A DNA stretch of 64,000 nt from Litorivicinus sp. (GTDB taxonomy: Bacteria > Pseudomonadota > Gammaproteobacteria > Pseudomonadales > Litorivicinaceae). The notes under the pieces are model-generated. The model had not been told where the DNA came from. It ran no database searches and was given only the letters and a program-made list of their open reading frames with translations. The DNA is taken from positions 62,001 through 126,000 of the forward strand of contig JAOLBK010000007.1 in NCBI GenBank assembly GCA_028339155.1. The letters run 5' to 3'. Numbering within the stretch: the first letter of the stretch is position 1; each line of letters starts with the position of its first letter. The translations under genes and the position numbers were made by a program. Below, piece by piece: positions 38,160-46,340 of the stretch.

Positions 38160-39812
38160 ATGACTTTTCTTAGGACCTATCTTCTGAGCGTCTTATTGGC
38201 CATCGCTGGCTCCGTGTCAGCAGATGGTCAGGACAGACAAGACACAAGTGCCATAGTTGGCGGGCTCTGTAGCTCTAAACCAACACAGATGAATCAAGCA
38301 CTCAACGCCCTAGGTTCATTCACAGTAGAGTCATCTGATCCCTTAGTCATCGAAAACAACGCTCGATGGGCGTTATGGATTATTTCGGCACTCACCAAGA
38401 AACAACTGGTTTGCTCCCCAACAGGCTCAGGCTTCGTAAAAGGAGAGGATGAACTACGTGAGGCTGTGACACGTGAGCTCACAAAAGTTGATGAGAATGT
38501 AAAGCTCAAAGCCCCTTTTCTGCATCTTCCGGTCAGGCCGACGGCTGAGATTATCGCAGCAACCACTGAAATGATCCTCGCTAGTGTCACAAACGACGCA
38601 GTCAGCGATAAATCGCTCGAATCACTCGATAAAAAGCCTGAACAGGTTAACTCACGGCAATTTAGTTACCTACTTAAGCAATCAAACCTCCCCGAGCGCC
38701 AGGTAAAGCAACTGGAGCTCGTTGAAGCGTATCAATTATTGAGATCCGAAGACCTTACAGACTATTCCACTGCACTTGCGGTCTTGCGTGAAAATGCATC
38801 AAGAAAAAGTCTCACGGCACTTATTGAGATTCAATCTAGCCTTTCACCCGAGGCATCAGGTAGCAAAGTCGAGATGACTTCTAACGCGATAAATGCGATC
38901 GAGACAGAGTTACAAATCGGACAATTTCTATCGGTTTTATATAGCGGCTTGAGCTATTCAAGCATCCTATTCTTAGCGGCGATTGGACTTGCGATTGTTT
39001 TCGGCCTCATGGGGGTAATCAACTTAGCCCAAGGCGAATTCATCATGATTGGCGCCTACATTACTTTTGTGATCCAAGAGTTGCTTGCAAGCTTTGCGTA
39101 CGGCCTTATGCCATTTTATCTCCTGATCAGTATTCCATTCGTTTTCGTACTTACAGGTGGTATTGGCGCAGCCATTGAATACTCTGTAATCCGACATCTC
39201 TACACGCGACCACTCATGACCCTTCTGGCGACTTGGGGGGTCAGTATTTTTCTCGTAAATGCTGTTCGGGTCCTTTTCGGGACTCAAAACCTAGAATTTT
39301 ATGTTCCCGACTATTTGGTGGGTGGCGTCACGCTATTTGGTGACTTCCTTGTGACTTGGAATCGTCTAGCAACAATCGGATTTGCAGTACTCGTTCTTCT
39401 GCTGACCTGGATCCTCGTCAATAAAACTCGATTTGGCGTGAACGTCCGTGCAGTCACGGAAAATCGCAATATGGCCGGCGCTATAGGGATCGACACGAGG
39501 AAAGTCGACGTCTTAAGTTTTGCACTTGGCTCCGGTTTAGCTGGCCTGGCAGGGCTCGCGCTCTCGACCATCTATAACGTCAACCCGACCATGGGAACCA
39601 ACTTCATCGTCGATGCCTTCATGGTGGTTGTCTTAGGGGGAGTAGGAAGCATCTGGGGAACCCTACTTGCTGCCCTATTAGTCGGCATCGTCAATGTCGC
39701 TATCGAGCCAGTTTACGGTGCAGTAGCGGCGAAAGTGATCGTGATGACACTGATTATCGTAGTGATTCAATTCCGGCCCGAGGGCCTCTTCTCATTGAAG
39801 GTCAGAAAGTGA
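38160..39812 (+). CDS. urtB: ABC transporter permease, UrtB type
   Basis: A 550-aa protein with a signal-like N-terminus (LLSVLLAIAGSVSA), a soluble region of about 230 residues, and a C-terminal LivH-like membrane domain of about 290 residues starting LSVLYSGLSYSSILFLAAIGLAIVFGLMGVINLAQGEF. The extra N-terminal domain is characteristic of UrtB rather than plain LivH. The cytoplasmic coupling segment is VRAVTENRNMAGAIGIDTRKV. In this locus it should pair with the following permease. The symbol follows family resemblance, not a proven urea substrate. Confidence 0.85.
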   Translation: MTFLRTYLLSVLLAIAGSVSADGQDRQDTSAIVGGLCSSKPTQMNQALNALGSFTVESSDPLVIENNARWALWIISALTKKQLVCSPTGSGFVKGEDELREAVTRELTKVDENVKLKAPFLHLPVRPTAEIIAATTEMILASVTNDAVSDKSLESLDKKPEQVNSRQFSYLLKQSNLPERQVKQLELVEAYQLLRSEDLTDYSTALAVLRENASRKSLTALIEIQSSLSPEASGSKVEMTSNAINAIETELQIGQFLSVLYSGLSYSSILFLAAIGLAIVFGLMGVINLAQGEFIMIGAYITFVIQELLASFAYGLMPFYLLISIPFVFVLTGGIGAAIEYSVIRHLYTRPLMTLLATWGVSIFLVNAVRVLFGTQNLEFYVPDYLVGGVTLFGDFLVTWNRLATIGFAVLVLLLTWILVNKTRFGVNVRAVTENRNMAGAIGIDTRKVDVLSFALGSGLAGLAGLALSTIYNVNPTMGTNFIVDAFMVVVLGGVGSIWGTLLAALLVGIVNVAIEPVYGAVAAKVIVMTLIIVVIQFRPEGLFSLKVRK

Positions 39813-39840
39813 TGACCTCAAATTTCAGGGGTGCAGTTTA

Positions 39841-40923
39841 ATGTTTCAAGCAAGTGAAAAGGCGGGAATACTGCTCGCGCTTTGTGGGCTCCTCCTAATC
39901 GGTGCAACATCGCTAGGCTTCAGCACTTCGCAATATGCAATGAACCTTATTGGACAAATTGCTGCATTCGCACTGCTAGCACTGTCACTTGATCTGCTCT
40001 GGGGCTTCTGTGGAATATTAAGTTTAGGCCATGGGCTCTTCTTCGCGATCGGTGGCTATTTGGTAGCCATGCATCTTGTAAAAGTTACGTTTGACGCGAC
40101 AGGTACCCCACCCGATTTTATGTTGTTTATGGGCTGGGACAGCCTTCCTTTTTACTACTTCCAACTCGACAGCATTGCCTACCTAATCGTCGCAATCGCA
40201 GCAGTCACAACAGTCGTTTCTTTTGTCTTCGGATACGTGTCTTTTAGGTCACGCGTTACGGGCGTTTACTTCGCAATCATCACGCAGGCGCTGGTTTATA
40301 TGGTGATGCTTTACATGTTTAGAAACGACTCCGGCTTCGGCGGGAACAACGGCATGACAGGTTTTAAAGAGATATTTGGCATGCCGGCCAGCGGTAGCAC
40401 CACCGCAGCTTTTCTTTGCGGCGGATCACTCGCCACGCTTGGATTATGCCTGTATGGCTGCAAAAAGCTCGTCGACTCCCCGATTGGACAATTTATGCTC
40501 GCTGTTCGAGAGGATGAATCGAGGCTCAGATTCCTCGGCGTGAATACCGTCCATATCAAGCTTATAGCGTGGTGCATCTCAGCAATCCTTGCAGCGATGG
40601 CTGGATTTCTCTACGTGCCGCAAGTTGGCATTGTGAATCCAACGATCTTGAGCCCCGAACTGTCAATAGAGATTGCTGCTTGGGTGGCCCTAGGCGGCCG
40701 AGGCTCTCTCTTGGGACCTATTCTCGGCGCAGTTGTGATAAGCGGCCTAAAATTCATCCTAACCGGTCTAGCTCCTGATTTATGGCCTTTCATTCTCGCC
40801 ACATTAATTATTTGCGTCGTAATTTGGTCTCCAAATGGCCTAGCAGATACCAGCTCACATGTGGCTTCATTTTACAGGCGCTTAGGCTCTCTCACGTCGA
40901 TCAAAGGGAGAAGTCAACCATGA
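39841..40923 (+). CDS. urtC: ABC transporter permease, UrtC type
   Basis: A 360-aa LivM-like permease with 8-10 hydrophobic helices. Conserved parts are LDLLWGFCGILSLGHGLFFAIGGYL, the coupling-loop stretch LAVREDESRLRFLGVNT, and AGFLYVPQVGIVNPTI. It lies 28 nt after urtB. Its last codons overlap the ATPase start by 4 nt (ATGA), so I reject the longer track start for the next gene. Confidence 0.88.
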   Translation: MFQASEKAGILLALCGLLLIGATSLGFSTSQYAMNLIGQIAAFALLALSLDLLWGFCGILSLGHGLFFAIGGYLVAMHLVKVTFDATGTPPDFMLFMGWDSLPFYYFQLDSIAYLIVAIAAVTTVVSFVFGYVSFRSRVTGVYFAIITQALVYMVMLYMFRNDSGFGGNNGMTGFKEIFGMPASGSTTAAFLCGGSLATLGLCLYGCKKLVDSPIGQFMLAVREDESRLRFLGVNTVHIKLIAWCISAILAAMAGFLYVPQVGIVNPTILSPELSIEIAAWVALGGRGSLLGPILGAVVISGLKFILTGLAPDLWPFILATLIICVVIWSPNGLADTSSHVASFYRRLGSLTSIKGRSQP

Positions 40924-41687
40924 CCACGAAACAAGCACTCTATGTATCTGGTCTCAATGTGTCCTTCGGTAATTTCGCCGTGTTGAAGAATTTGAGTTGG
41001 ACCGTCGACTTTGGTGAGGTACGGGGAGTAATCGGCCCGAATGGAGCGGGAAAAACCACGCTTTTGGACTCGCTTACTGGTAAGACTAGATATCAAAGCG
41101 GCGATATCTATGTCAAAGACACCGTTTCCATAAAAAACCTGACGGAAATTGAAATTGCCAAGCTAGGTATTGGACGAAAATTCCAAAAGCCCAGCGTCTT
41201 CAGCGGCCTTTCTGGTTTCCAAAACTTAGAGATTGCGCTAAGAGCTGGTCATAGCAGATCAATTTACCAACCGAAACTCACATCTCGGCAGAGAGAGAAA
41301 ATCCACGAGACGAGTGAGCTAATCGGTCTCAGTTCCGAGCTCTCTCGAAATGCCGGAACACTGGCACATGGTCAGAAACAGTGGTTAGAAATAGGAATGC
41401 TCATTATTGCCGAGCCATCGGTGATACTTCTTGACGAACCAGTCGCAGGCATGAACAGCGAAGAACGAGGAAAAACGGCTGAACTCATTAGCAATATACG
41501 CGGCCCTAACATTGCCGTAGTTGTTGTAGAACATGACATGGAATTTGTCGGGCAAGTCTGCGACACAGTCACCGTACTTCATGATGGTAGGGTGATGATT
41601 GAGGGTCCAATGGGGGTGGTCCAAGCAGATCCACAGGTCATCGATGTGTACCTAGGCAAGGAGGCTGCAAGTGCTTCAAGCCATTAA
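40920..41687 (+). CDS. urtD: ABC transporter ATPase, UrtD type
   Basis: ATPase of 255 aa. Walker A is GPNGAGKTT near residue 40, the signature LAHGQKQWLEIGMLI replaces the usual LSGGQ (the H variant is normal for UrtD/LivG), Walker B is VILLDEPVAGM, and the switch His is VVVEHDMEF. The track extends it 46 residues upstream into urtC; the ATG at 40920 with AAAGGGAG upstream is preferred. It overlaps urtE by 17 nt. Confidence 0.9.
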   Translation: MTTKQALYVSGLNVSFGNFAVLKNLSWTVDFGEVRGVIGPNGAGKTTLLDSLTGKTRYQSGDIYVKDTVSIKNLTEIEIAKLGIGRKFQKPSVFSGLSGFQNLEIALRAGHSRSIYQPKLTSRQREKIHETSELIGLSSELSRNAGTLAHGQKQWLEIGMLIIAEPSVILLDEPVAGMNSEERGKTAELISNIRGPNIAVVVVEHDMEFVGQVCDTVTVLHDGRVMIEGPMGVVQADPQVIDVYLGKEAASASSH

Positions 41688-42363
41688 CATTAATCAATTC
41701 TATGACAGCTCCCATTGCTTGAAAGACCTTTCGTTTAGCATCGCGGATAAACAATGTCTGGCAGTACTTGGCCTGAACGGCGCGGGCAAAACGACCCTCG
41801 CAAAGACTCTAATGGGTATAGAGCCCATGCGATCCGGAACACTACTGTTGGATGACATTGATTTAGGACGGCTCCCTTCGTATCGACGGGTCGAGCTAGG
41901 ACTGGGGTACGTCCCTCAAGGTAGAGAAATCTTTAGTGGTTTAACCGTAGAAGAAAATCTGTCGATTGGAGAACGAATTGGCAATAACTCTCCAAGCAGA
42001 ATAAGCCGAACCGAGATTCACGAGATTTTTCCTGTCCTGAGGGAAATGCGGTCTCGGCGTGGCGGCGATCTGTCCGGCGGCCAACAGCAACAGCTCAGTA
42101 TCGCTCGAGCACTTATGACAGGCCCCTCGGTTTTAGTTCTTGATGAGCCTACAGAAGGTATTCAGCCATCAATCGTCAGTGATATTCGGCGCTTAATTCT
42201 TGAGCTCAAAGGCCAATTTACGATCATCTTAATCGAGCAGTACATCGACTTTGCTAAAGAGGTCTGCGATGAATTTATCGTTCTTACGCGGGGAGAAATT
42301 GGGGCGGCAGGTCAAGCATCTGAATTGAATTCAAACATCGAAAAACAGTTTTTAAAAGGTTAG
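41671..42363 (+). CDS. urtE: ABC transporter ATPase, UrtE type
   Basis: ATPase of 230 aa. Walker A is GLNGAGKTT, the signature LSGGQQQQLSIARAL, and Walker B VLVLDEPTEGIQPSI, the last being typical of UrtE/LivF. The start is GTG with an ideal AAGGAGG 6 nt upstream, located inside the end of urtD. It is followed 9 nt later by the hydrolase gene. Confidence 0.92.
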   Translation: MLQAININQFYDSSHCLKDLSFSIADKQCLAVLGLNGAGKTTLAKTLMGIEPMRSGTLLLDDIDLGRLPSYRRVELGLGYVPQGREIFSGLTVEENLSIGERIGNNSPSRISRTEIHEIFPVLREMRSRRGGDLSGGQQQQLSIARALMTGPSVLVLDEPTEGIQPSIVSDIRRLILELKGQFTIILIEQYIDFAKEVCDEFIVLTRGEIGAAGQASELNSNIEKQFLKG

Positions 42364-42372
42364 GAGTTTTCT

Positions 42373-43341
42373 ATGACAAACATGAAAATTGACGCCGCCC
42401 CAGCCAATATCCATTGGGGTTATTTTGACGCACAACTGGCTCCTGTCGCTGAAATCGAGTCAGGCAGCACGGTCGTCATCGAAACCCTCCCCGCAGCTTT
42501 CCCTGAGGATTTGCCAGCAGACACAAGTCTTCTCACGCCAGACCATATCAAAGCCCTAAAAGAAGTGCGTCTGGGCGGTCCAAGTGATCGGTTTGTGAAC
42601 GGGCCAATCGGGCCTCACATGTTAACGGGGCCGATCTATGTCAAAAATGCGAAACCCGGTGATGTATTGCAAGTCGACATCCTCGATATTGAATTAAAAC
42701 AGGATTGGGGATTTTCTGCGATCCTACCAAATCTCGGAACGCTACCCGATGAATTCACTAACTATCAAAGAAAGCACACCCTAATAGATAGGCAAAGCAA
42801 AACTGGTAAATGTCCCTGGGGATCAGTTGTAGACCTCGACCCGTTCTTCGGGATTATGGCAGTTGCACCTCCCCCTGAATGGGGTCCCGTCGGCACACCC
42901 GAGCCCCGAGCATTCGGCGGGAATATGGATAACAAAGATCTGAGGCCCGGAACAACACTTTATTTACCCATTTTTGCCGAAGGGGCTCTATTTTCTGTAG
43001 GTGACGGGCACGGGAAACAAGGACATGGTGAAGTTTGTATCACCGCACTAGAGACCGCACTTACCGGAACATTTCGCCTGACTGTTCGTAAAGATCTCGA
43101 AATTGCCATGCCCTACGCAGAGACGGAAGACTGGTTCTTAGCGATGGGATTCAATATGAGCCTCGATGAAGCCGCCAAACAAGCGGTTCGCGAGATGCTG
43201 AAAATCGTGCAAGCCAACACAAGCATGGATCGAGACGACGCCTACATGTTGTTAAGCATGGTTGCTGACCTGCACGTCACACAACTTGTCGACATAAACA
43301 AAGGGGTTCATATGATTTTAGAGAAGAAATATCTGCCTTAG
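42373..43341 (+). CDS. fmdA: Acetamidase/formamidase family hydrolase
   Basis: A 322-aa enzyme of the FmdA/AmdA family, which releases ammonia from formamide, acetamide or related short amides. Recognisable blocks are NGPIGPHMLTGPIYVKNAKPGDVLQVDIL, RAFGGNMDNKDLRPGTTLYLPI and the metal-site-like GDGHGKQGHGEVC. No signal peptide is visible, so it acts in the cytoplasm on what the upstream importer brings in. Methylophilus methylotrophus has a comparable set, fmdA with the fmdDEF transporter. AGGAG precedes the ATG. The true substrate cannot be told from sequence. Confidence 0.88.
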   Translation: MTNMKIDAAPANIHWGYFDAQLAPVAEIESGSTVVIETLPAAFPEDLPADTSLLTPDHIKALKEVRLGGPSDRFVNGPIGPHMLTGPIYVKNAKPGDVLQVDILDIELKQDWGFSAILPNLGTLPDEFTNYQRKHTLIDRQSKTGKCPWGSVVDLDPFFGIMAVAPPPEWGPVGTPEPRAFGGNMDNKDLRPGTTLYLPIFAEGALFSVGDGHGKQGHGEVCITALETALTGTFRLTVRKDLEIAMPYAETEDWFLAMGFNMSLDEAAKQAVREMLKIVQANTSMDRDDAYMLLSMVADLHVTQLVDINKGVHMILEKKYLP

Positions 43342-43411
43342 TCGCTGCCACGGCTCGGTTGGCTCAAGCCCGACTGGGTGAAGAGCCAACTTATTCAATC
43401 AGTAAAAACTG

Positions 43412-43451
43412 AAAAATTCGGTTAGCACATTCTGTAGCACACCGATTTTTT
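43412..43451 (+). terminator. Terminator of the amide operon
   Basis: TCGGT (43418-43422) pairs with ACCGA (43441-43445), extended imperfectly by AAAAA and TTTTT on either side and followed by TTTTTTATTT. It lies about 75 nt after the fmdA stop. Confidence 0.55.
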
Positions 43452-43497
43452 ATTTATATAAGCTACTGTATTTACAGAGGATATTTTGCAATACGCC

Positions 43498-43543
43498 ATT
43501 GAAAATCCTCGTGTCGGCGGTTCGATTCCGTCTCTGGCCACCA
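43498..43543 (+). repeat. Right att-like direct repeat (displaced tRNA-Phe 3' fragment)
   Basis: ATTGAAAATCCTCGTGTCGG and the rest through CCA match tRNA-Phe 34571-34616 at 44 of 46 positions. The two differences (G to C at tRNA position 51, C to G at position 63) pair with each other, so the T stem is preserved. No tRNA 5' half precedes it, so it is not a gene. It marks the far end of the inserted element. Confidence 0.8.
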
Positions 43544-43702
43544 CTCAAATCAGAGTATTACACATAACCCATTGAACTATCTGCAAATACGTTTTTAAAA
43601 GCATTATAGGTACAACAAATGAGTGCACAAATTGATGCCCCGAAGTACACCTATCTCAAACGCGGTGTACATTAACTGCTCACATGATTTTTTTGAGGCT
43701 GA

Positions 43703-44455
43703 ATGCTCCTTAGTATGATCTATCTTCATAAAATTTTGCCCCTACTGATATCACCTCTGGGGCTAATAGTTGGGCTAATGGTGCTGAGCCTCGTTCTTCG
43801 TCGCCTATGGCCAACATGCCTCGCGCTTTTCACAACGCTTTTCTGTTCATTCTCCGTGACCGCAGACCTAATATGGAATGGGTTGGAATCGGACTATCCA
43901 TACAAATCGATAGAACAAGCCGATAAGCGTGATGCTGTATTGGTATTGAGTGGAATGCTCAGTGGATTTAAAACAGAACATGGTTTCGTAACCCAGTGGA
44001 AGGACCCAGATAGATTCTTTGCAGGCATTGATTTAGTTAAATCAGGGAAGTCTGATCGCATCATTTTCACACGCGGACTTTTGCCATGGGCTGATGGGCC
44101 TCCAGAAGGCGAATTATTGCGGTTAAAGGCGATTGAATTGGGCGTCAAAGAATCGCAAATCTACCTAACAGATGTGGCGGTAAATACAGCTGATGAAGCC
44201 AAAGCAACAAAGAAGTTGATGGAGCAAAAAGGGTTGCAAAATATTTTACTGGTAACGTCGAGTTTTCACATGCCCAGATCAAAGCGGCTATTCGATAAAG
44301 CTGGAATAAAGAGCGAAGCATATCCAACAGACTTCAGGGCTAAGCAACATCTTTCTTGGTTACACTTTATCCCTAGCGCCGAAGCATTTAAAGATACTTC
44401 ATCAGGCATTAGGGAATACATTGGTCGGCTTTATTATTGGATAAAATATTCTTAA
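43703..44455 (+). CDS. DUF218 (YdcF/ElyC-like) membrane protein
   Basis: A 250-aa protein with two N-terminal hydrophobic helices (residues 8-30 and 38-55) and a DUF218 domain. Typical blocks are DAVLVLSG, FAGIDLVKSGKSDRIIFTRG, AVNTADEAKATKKL and VTSSFHMPRSKRLFDKAGI. The topology matches ElyC of E. coli, which affects envelope and enterobacterial common antigen/peptidoglycan homeostasis, but YdcF and SanA share the fold and function is open. It is the first gene after the island. Confidence 0.8.
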   Translation: MLLSMIYLHKILPLLISPLGLIVGLMVLSLVLRRLWPTCLALFTTLFCSFSVTADLIWNGLESDYPYKSIEQADKRDAVLVLSGMLSGFKTEHGFVTQWKDPDRFFAGIDLVKSGKSDRIIFTRGLLPWADGPPEGELLRLKAIELGVKESQIYLTDVAVNTADEAKATKKLMEQKGLQNILLVTSSFHMPRSKRLFDKAGIKSEAYPTDFRAKQHLSWLHFIPSAEAFKDTSSGIREYIGRLYYWIKYS

Positions 44456-44626
44456 GTATCTTTACCAACCAATAGATTTTTCTATAGCTCTAGAGAAGCA
44501 CCGCTAAACGTTGCCGTCCCATAATTAAAAAATGTTCTAATGATGGCTGAGGTCTAATATTTATGGCGCCGTCTGAGCACTCCCAGTAACATAAATAAAC
44601 ACTCATAAAACGTGGGCACAATCGTG

Positions 44627-44932
44627 ATGATCAAGCAGCACCAATGCTTTTGCGTACTAATTTTTCTTATCCTTTCAAGCCTAAGCGGTTGCGCCGGCGT
44701 TAAGAAAAATATGGAGGGCTGGATGGGCGCTTCTGAGTTCAGTTTATTCGAACAATTAGGGATGCCTTACCAATCAATCAGCAGCAACTCTAGGCAAGTA
44801 CATTTTTGGCGCAGATCCGATGATAAGGATTCATGCATAGACAAGTTTACCGTCAGAAATACCCAGATTATTGGTTACTACTCAAACTGTGGAATCTGGG
44901 GTGGATTATCAGCACCCAAAAATAAAAAATAA
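44627..44932 (+). CDS. Small predicted lipoprotein
   Basis: A protein of about 101 aa with a hydrophobic signal (CFCVLIFLILSSLSGC) ending in a lipobox LSGC, so Cys near residue 22 should be lipidated. The mature part (FSLFEQLGMPYQSISSNSRQVHFWRR) has two further cysteines, CIDKF and SNCGIWGG, that could form a disulfide. The beginning of the mature part resembles small outer-membrane lipoproteins with a 'lets you compute a flexible loop' type fold (SmpA/BamE-like), but this is only an impression. The track starts at GTG 44612; the ATG at 44627 gives a better signal peptide. Confidence 0.6.
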   Translation: MIKQHQCFCVLIFLILSSLSGCAGVKKNMEGWMGASEFSLFEQLGMPYQSISSNSRQVHFWRRSDDKDSCIDKFTVRNTQIIGYYSNCGIWGGLSAPKNKK

Positions 44933-45056
44933 AAAATAAAATAGTTTTTTGGCCGTGGCTTTAATCATGATTTTTTTATAAAGGCATCTATTTAAATATG
45001 CTAAGTCCCTGTCAGCTAGACTAGACTAGTGTTTTACTTTTTAAGATTGAACTTAA

Positions 45057-45878
45057 ATGTTGTCAACCATAGAGCTTTTAGAACATGTAGGAGCATACGC
45101 TCAAGAATGCGACATTCGGGTCGAAGACGTTCGTGGACAAATAGCTTTAGGTCATGCCTATGTCATTACCGAAGGTTCAGCCCTTTTTTTAGACCGCGGC
45201 TATTTAACAAGCGGACATGTTGCAACGCAAACCTTTGTAAAAGGTGATCCCATTGGATTCGCCGAAATTATTTCTAAGCAAATCGAAGATTTTGAATTCA
45301 AAACAATTAAACCAATCTCATTAGTGCAAGTTGATGGCGATCGTATCCGCAAAGAAGTCGACAAGGCTGGATTCCTGGCGAAAGAAATAATTCGATACAG
45401 TGTCGCTCGCATTTTTGGCCGTGAACGAGGCCGTCTCAACGCTATTTTTGAAGACCGTTTGCTGGCAAAGTATAGAAACGAGTTGATTCCCATCCGTTAT
45501 AAAAAAGGGGACACTATTTTCAACTGGGATTCACACGCGGGGGCAATGTTCTTCATTGAAAAAGGCTCTATAGACCTTCGAACGATGCGCGGCAAAAATT
45601 TGGCAACCCTTGACGTAACAGAGTGCTTCGGTGAGAGCTCTCTCATCTCGGGTAGACGACGGAGTTTGCAGGCCGTAGCAAAATCGGACTGCTCGCTTCT
45701 TAGATTAGAAGAAGATGCAATCCAGCCCGCGATGGAGAAAGAGCACCCATTGGTCAAGCTCGCTCTCGCGCAGGTCCTCAAGCGGATTCATCTTATGAAC
45801 CAACTAAGGCTCATAAAAAGTGGTGACGGTGTTTTCGAAATTTCAGTGGATATAGAAGATTCCGAGCTAGAAGCCTAA
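45057..45878 (+). CDS. Protein with two tandem cyclic-nucleotide-binding-like domains
   Basis: A 273-aa soluble protein. An N-terminal beta-roll-like domain (FVKGDPIGFAEIISKQ near residue 61, then ISLVQVDGDRIRKEV) is followed by a clearer cNMP domain (YKKGDTIFNWDSHAGAMFFIEKGSIDLR near 150, then CFGESSLISGRRRSLQAVAKSDCSLLRL). The FGE and downstream Arg belong to the phosphate-binding cassette, so cAMP or cGMP binding is possible in the second domain. There is no helix-turn-helix, kinase or membrane segment, so it is not a CRP-type regulator. Its partner is unknown. The nearest neighbours (lipoprotein, alternative oxidase) give no operon link. Confidence 0.75.
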   Translation: MLSTIELLEHVGAYAQECDIRVEDVRGQIALGHAYVITEGSALFLDRGYLTSGHVATQTFVKGDPIGFAEIISKQIEDFEFKTIKPISLVQVDGDRIRKEVDKAGFLAKEIIRYSVARIFGRERGRLNAIFEDRLLAKYRNELIPIRYKKGDTIFNWDSHAGAMFFIEKGSIDLRTMRGKNLATLDVTECFGESSLISGRRRSLQAVAKSDCSLLRLEEDAIQPAMEKEHPLVKLALAQVLKRIHLMNQLRLIKSGDGVFEISVDIEDSELEA

Positions 45879-46340
45879 ATTGCGTTCACGCCAAAAAGAG
45901 GCGGGGGCGCTGGCACAAGAATAAATGCAGTCACTTATTTAGTGGGTACTTTTGTTGTTTTATCCGCGACAAGGTTCCGCTTCAACAAGTTAGCAACTGC
46001 TTTCGGATTTTCCTTAATCTGCTTTTGCAGCTTTAAAAAAGCTTTAATTCGATCATTGTCTGCCAATTGAGACTCCCTGCTCTCAAAATAGTCATCACTC
46101 TCGCTTCACCGTGCCAAAGCAAATAGCCTCTGACATCGATCATTAACTAAATTGGCTGTCTTCCCACGCTTTTTAGACCTAAACCTGAGCGGCCACTCAA
46201 ATAGGAGGATAAAAAAGCAAAGTATCCAAAAAAATCTAAAGAATAGATAACGTAATTGAGAAAATTACTGAATTTCGCGTATCAAAAACACCCTACTCCA
46301 CAAACCCAGCCATGCGCTCAACTTACTGAACAGATCCTAA
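45879..46340. other. 462-bp gap between the cNMP protein and alternative oxidase
   Basis: Apart from a possible 43-codon minus-strand gene at 45935-46066, I see no coding frame, RNA gene or long repeat. The right part (46080-46340) is AT-rich and featureless to the eye. Confidence 0.5.
45935..46066 (-). CDS. Possible small basic protein (43 aa), below ORF-track size
   Basis: Hand translation of the minus strand gives a frame starting TTG at 46066, with AGGGAG placed 6 nt upstream, and ending TAA. It reads (M)ADNDRIKAFLKLQKQIKEN and continues PKAVANLLKRNLVADKTTKV. The composition (Lys-rich, helical, no rare codons or hydrophobic core) looks protein-like. No family is recognised. The nearest same-strand gene, the alternative oxidase, lies upstream by about 270 nt. 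Confidence 0.4.
   Translation of the reverse strand: MADNDRIKAFLKLQKQIKENPKAVANLLKRNLVADKTTKVPTK

Larger units (their letters stand above)
43342..43702. other. 361-bp intergenic region at the right end of the island
   Basis: It holds two hairpins after fmdA and the tRNA-Phe fragment at 43498-43543. The first hairpin, GTTGGCTC/GAGCCAAC (43358-43390), contains an inner CCC-GACT-GGG stem. Between the fragment and ydcF-like gene (43544-43702) I see no ORF, RNA gene or repeat. No integrase fragment is recognisable on either strand. Confidence 0.6.

Noticed and set aside
40782-40919. N-terminal extension of the UrtD-type ATPase in the ORF track
   Set aside because: It lies inside urtC in another frame, and the ATG at 40920 has a good ribosome site and matches the family start.
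43498-43543. A second tRNA-Phe gene
   Set aside because: Only the anticodon loop to CCA part is present; the upstream sequence cannot form the acceptor 5' strand, D arm or anticodon 5' stem.
44921-44952. AAAAAT tandem repeats after the lipoprotein gene
   Set aside because: Short A-rich low complexity, only about four imperfect units, with no structure or coding meaning visible.
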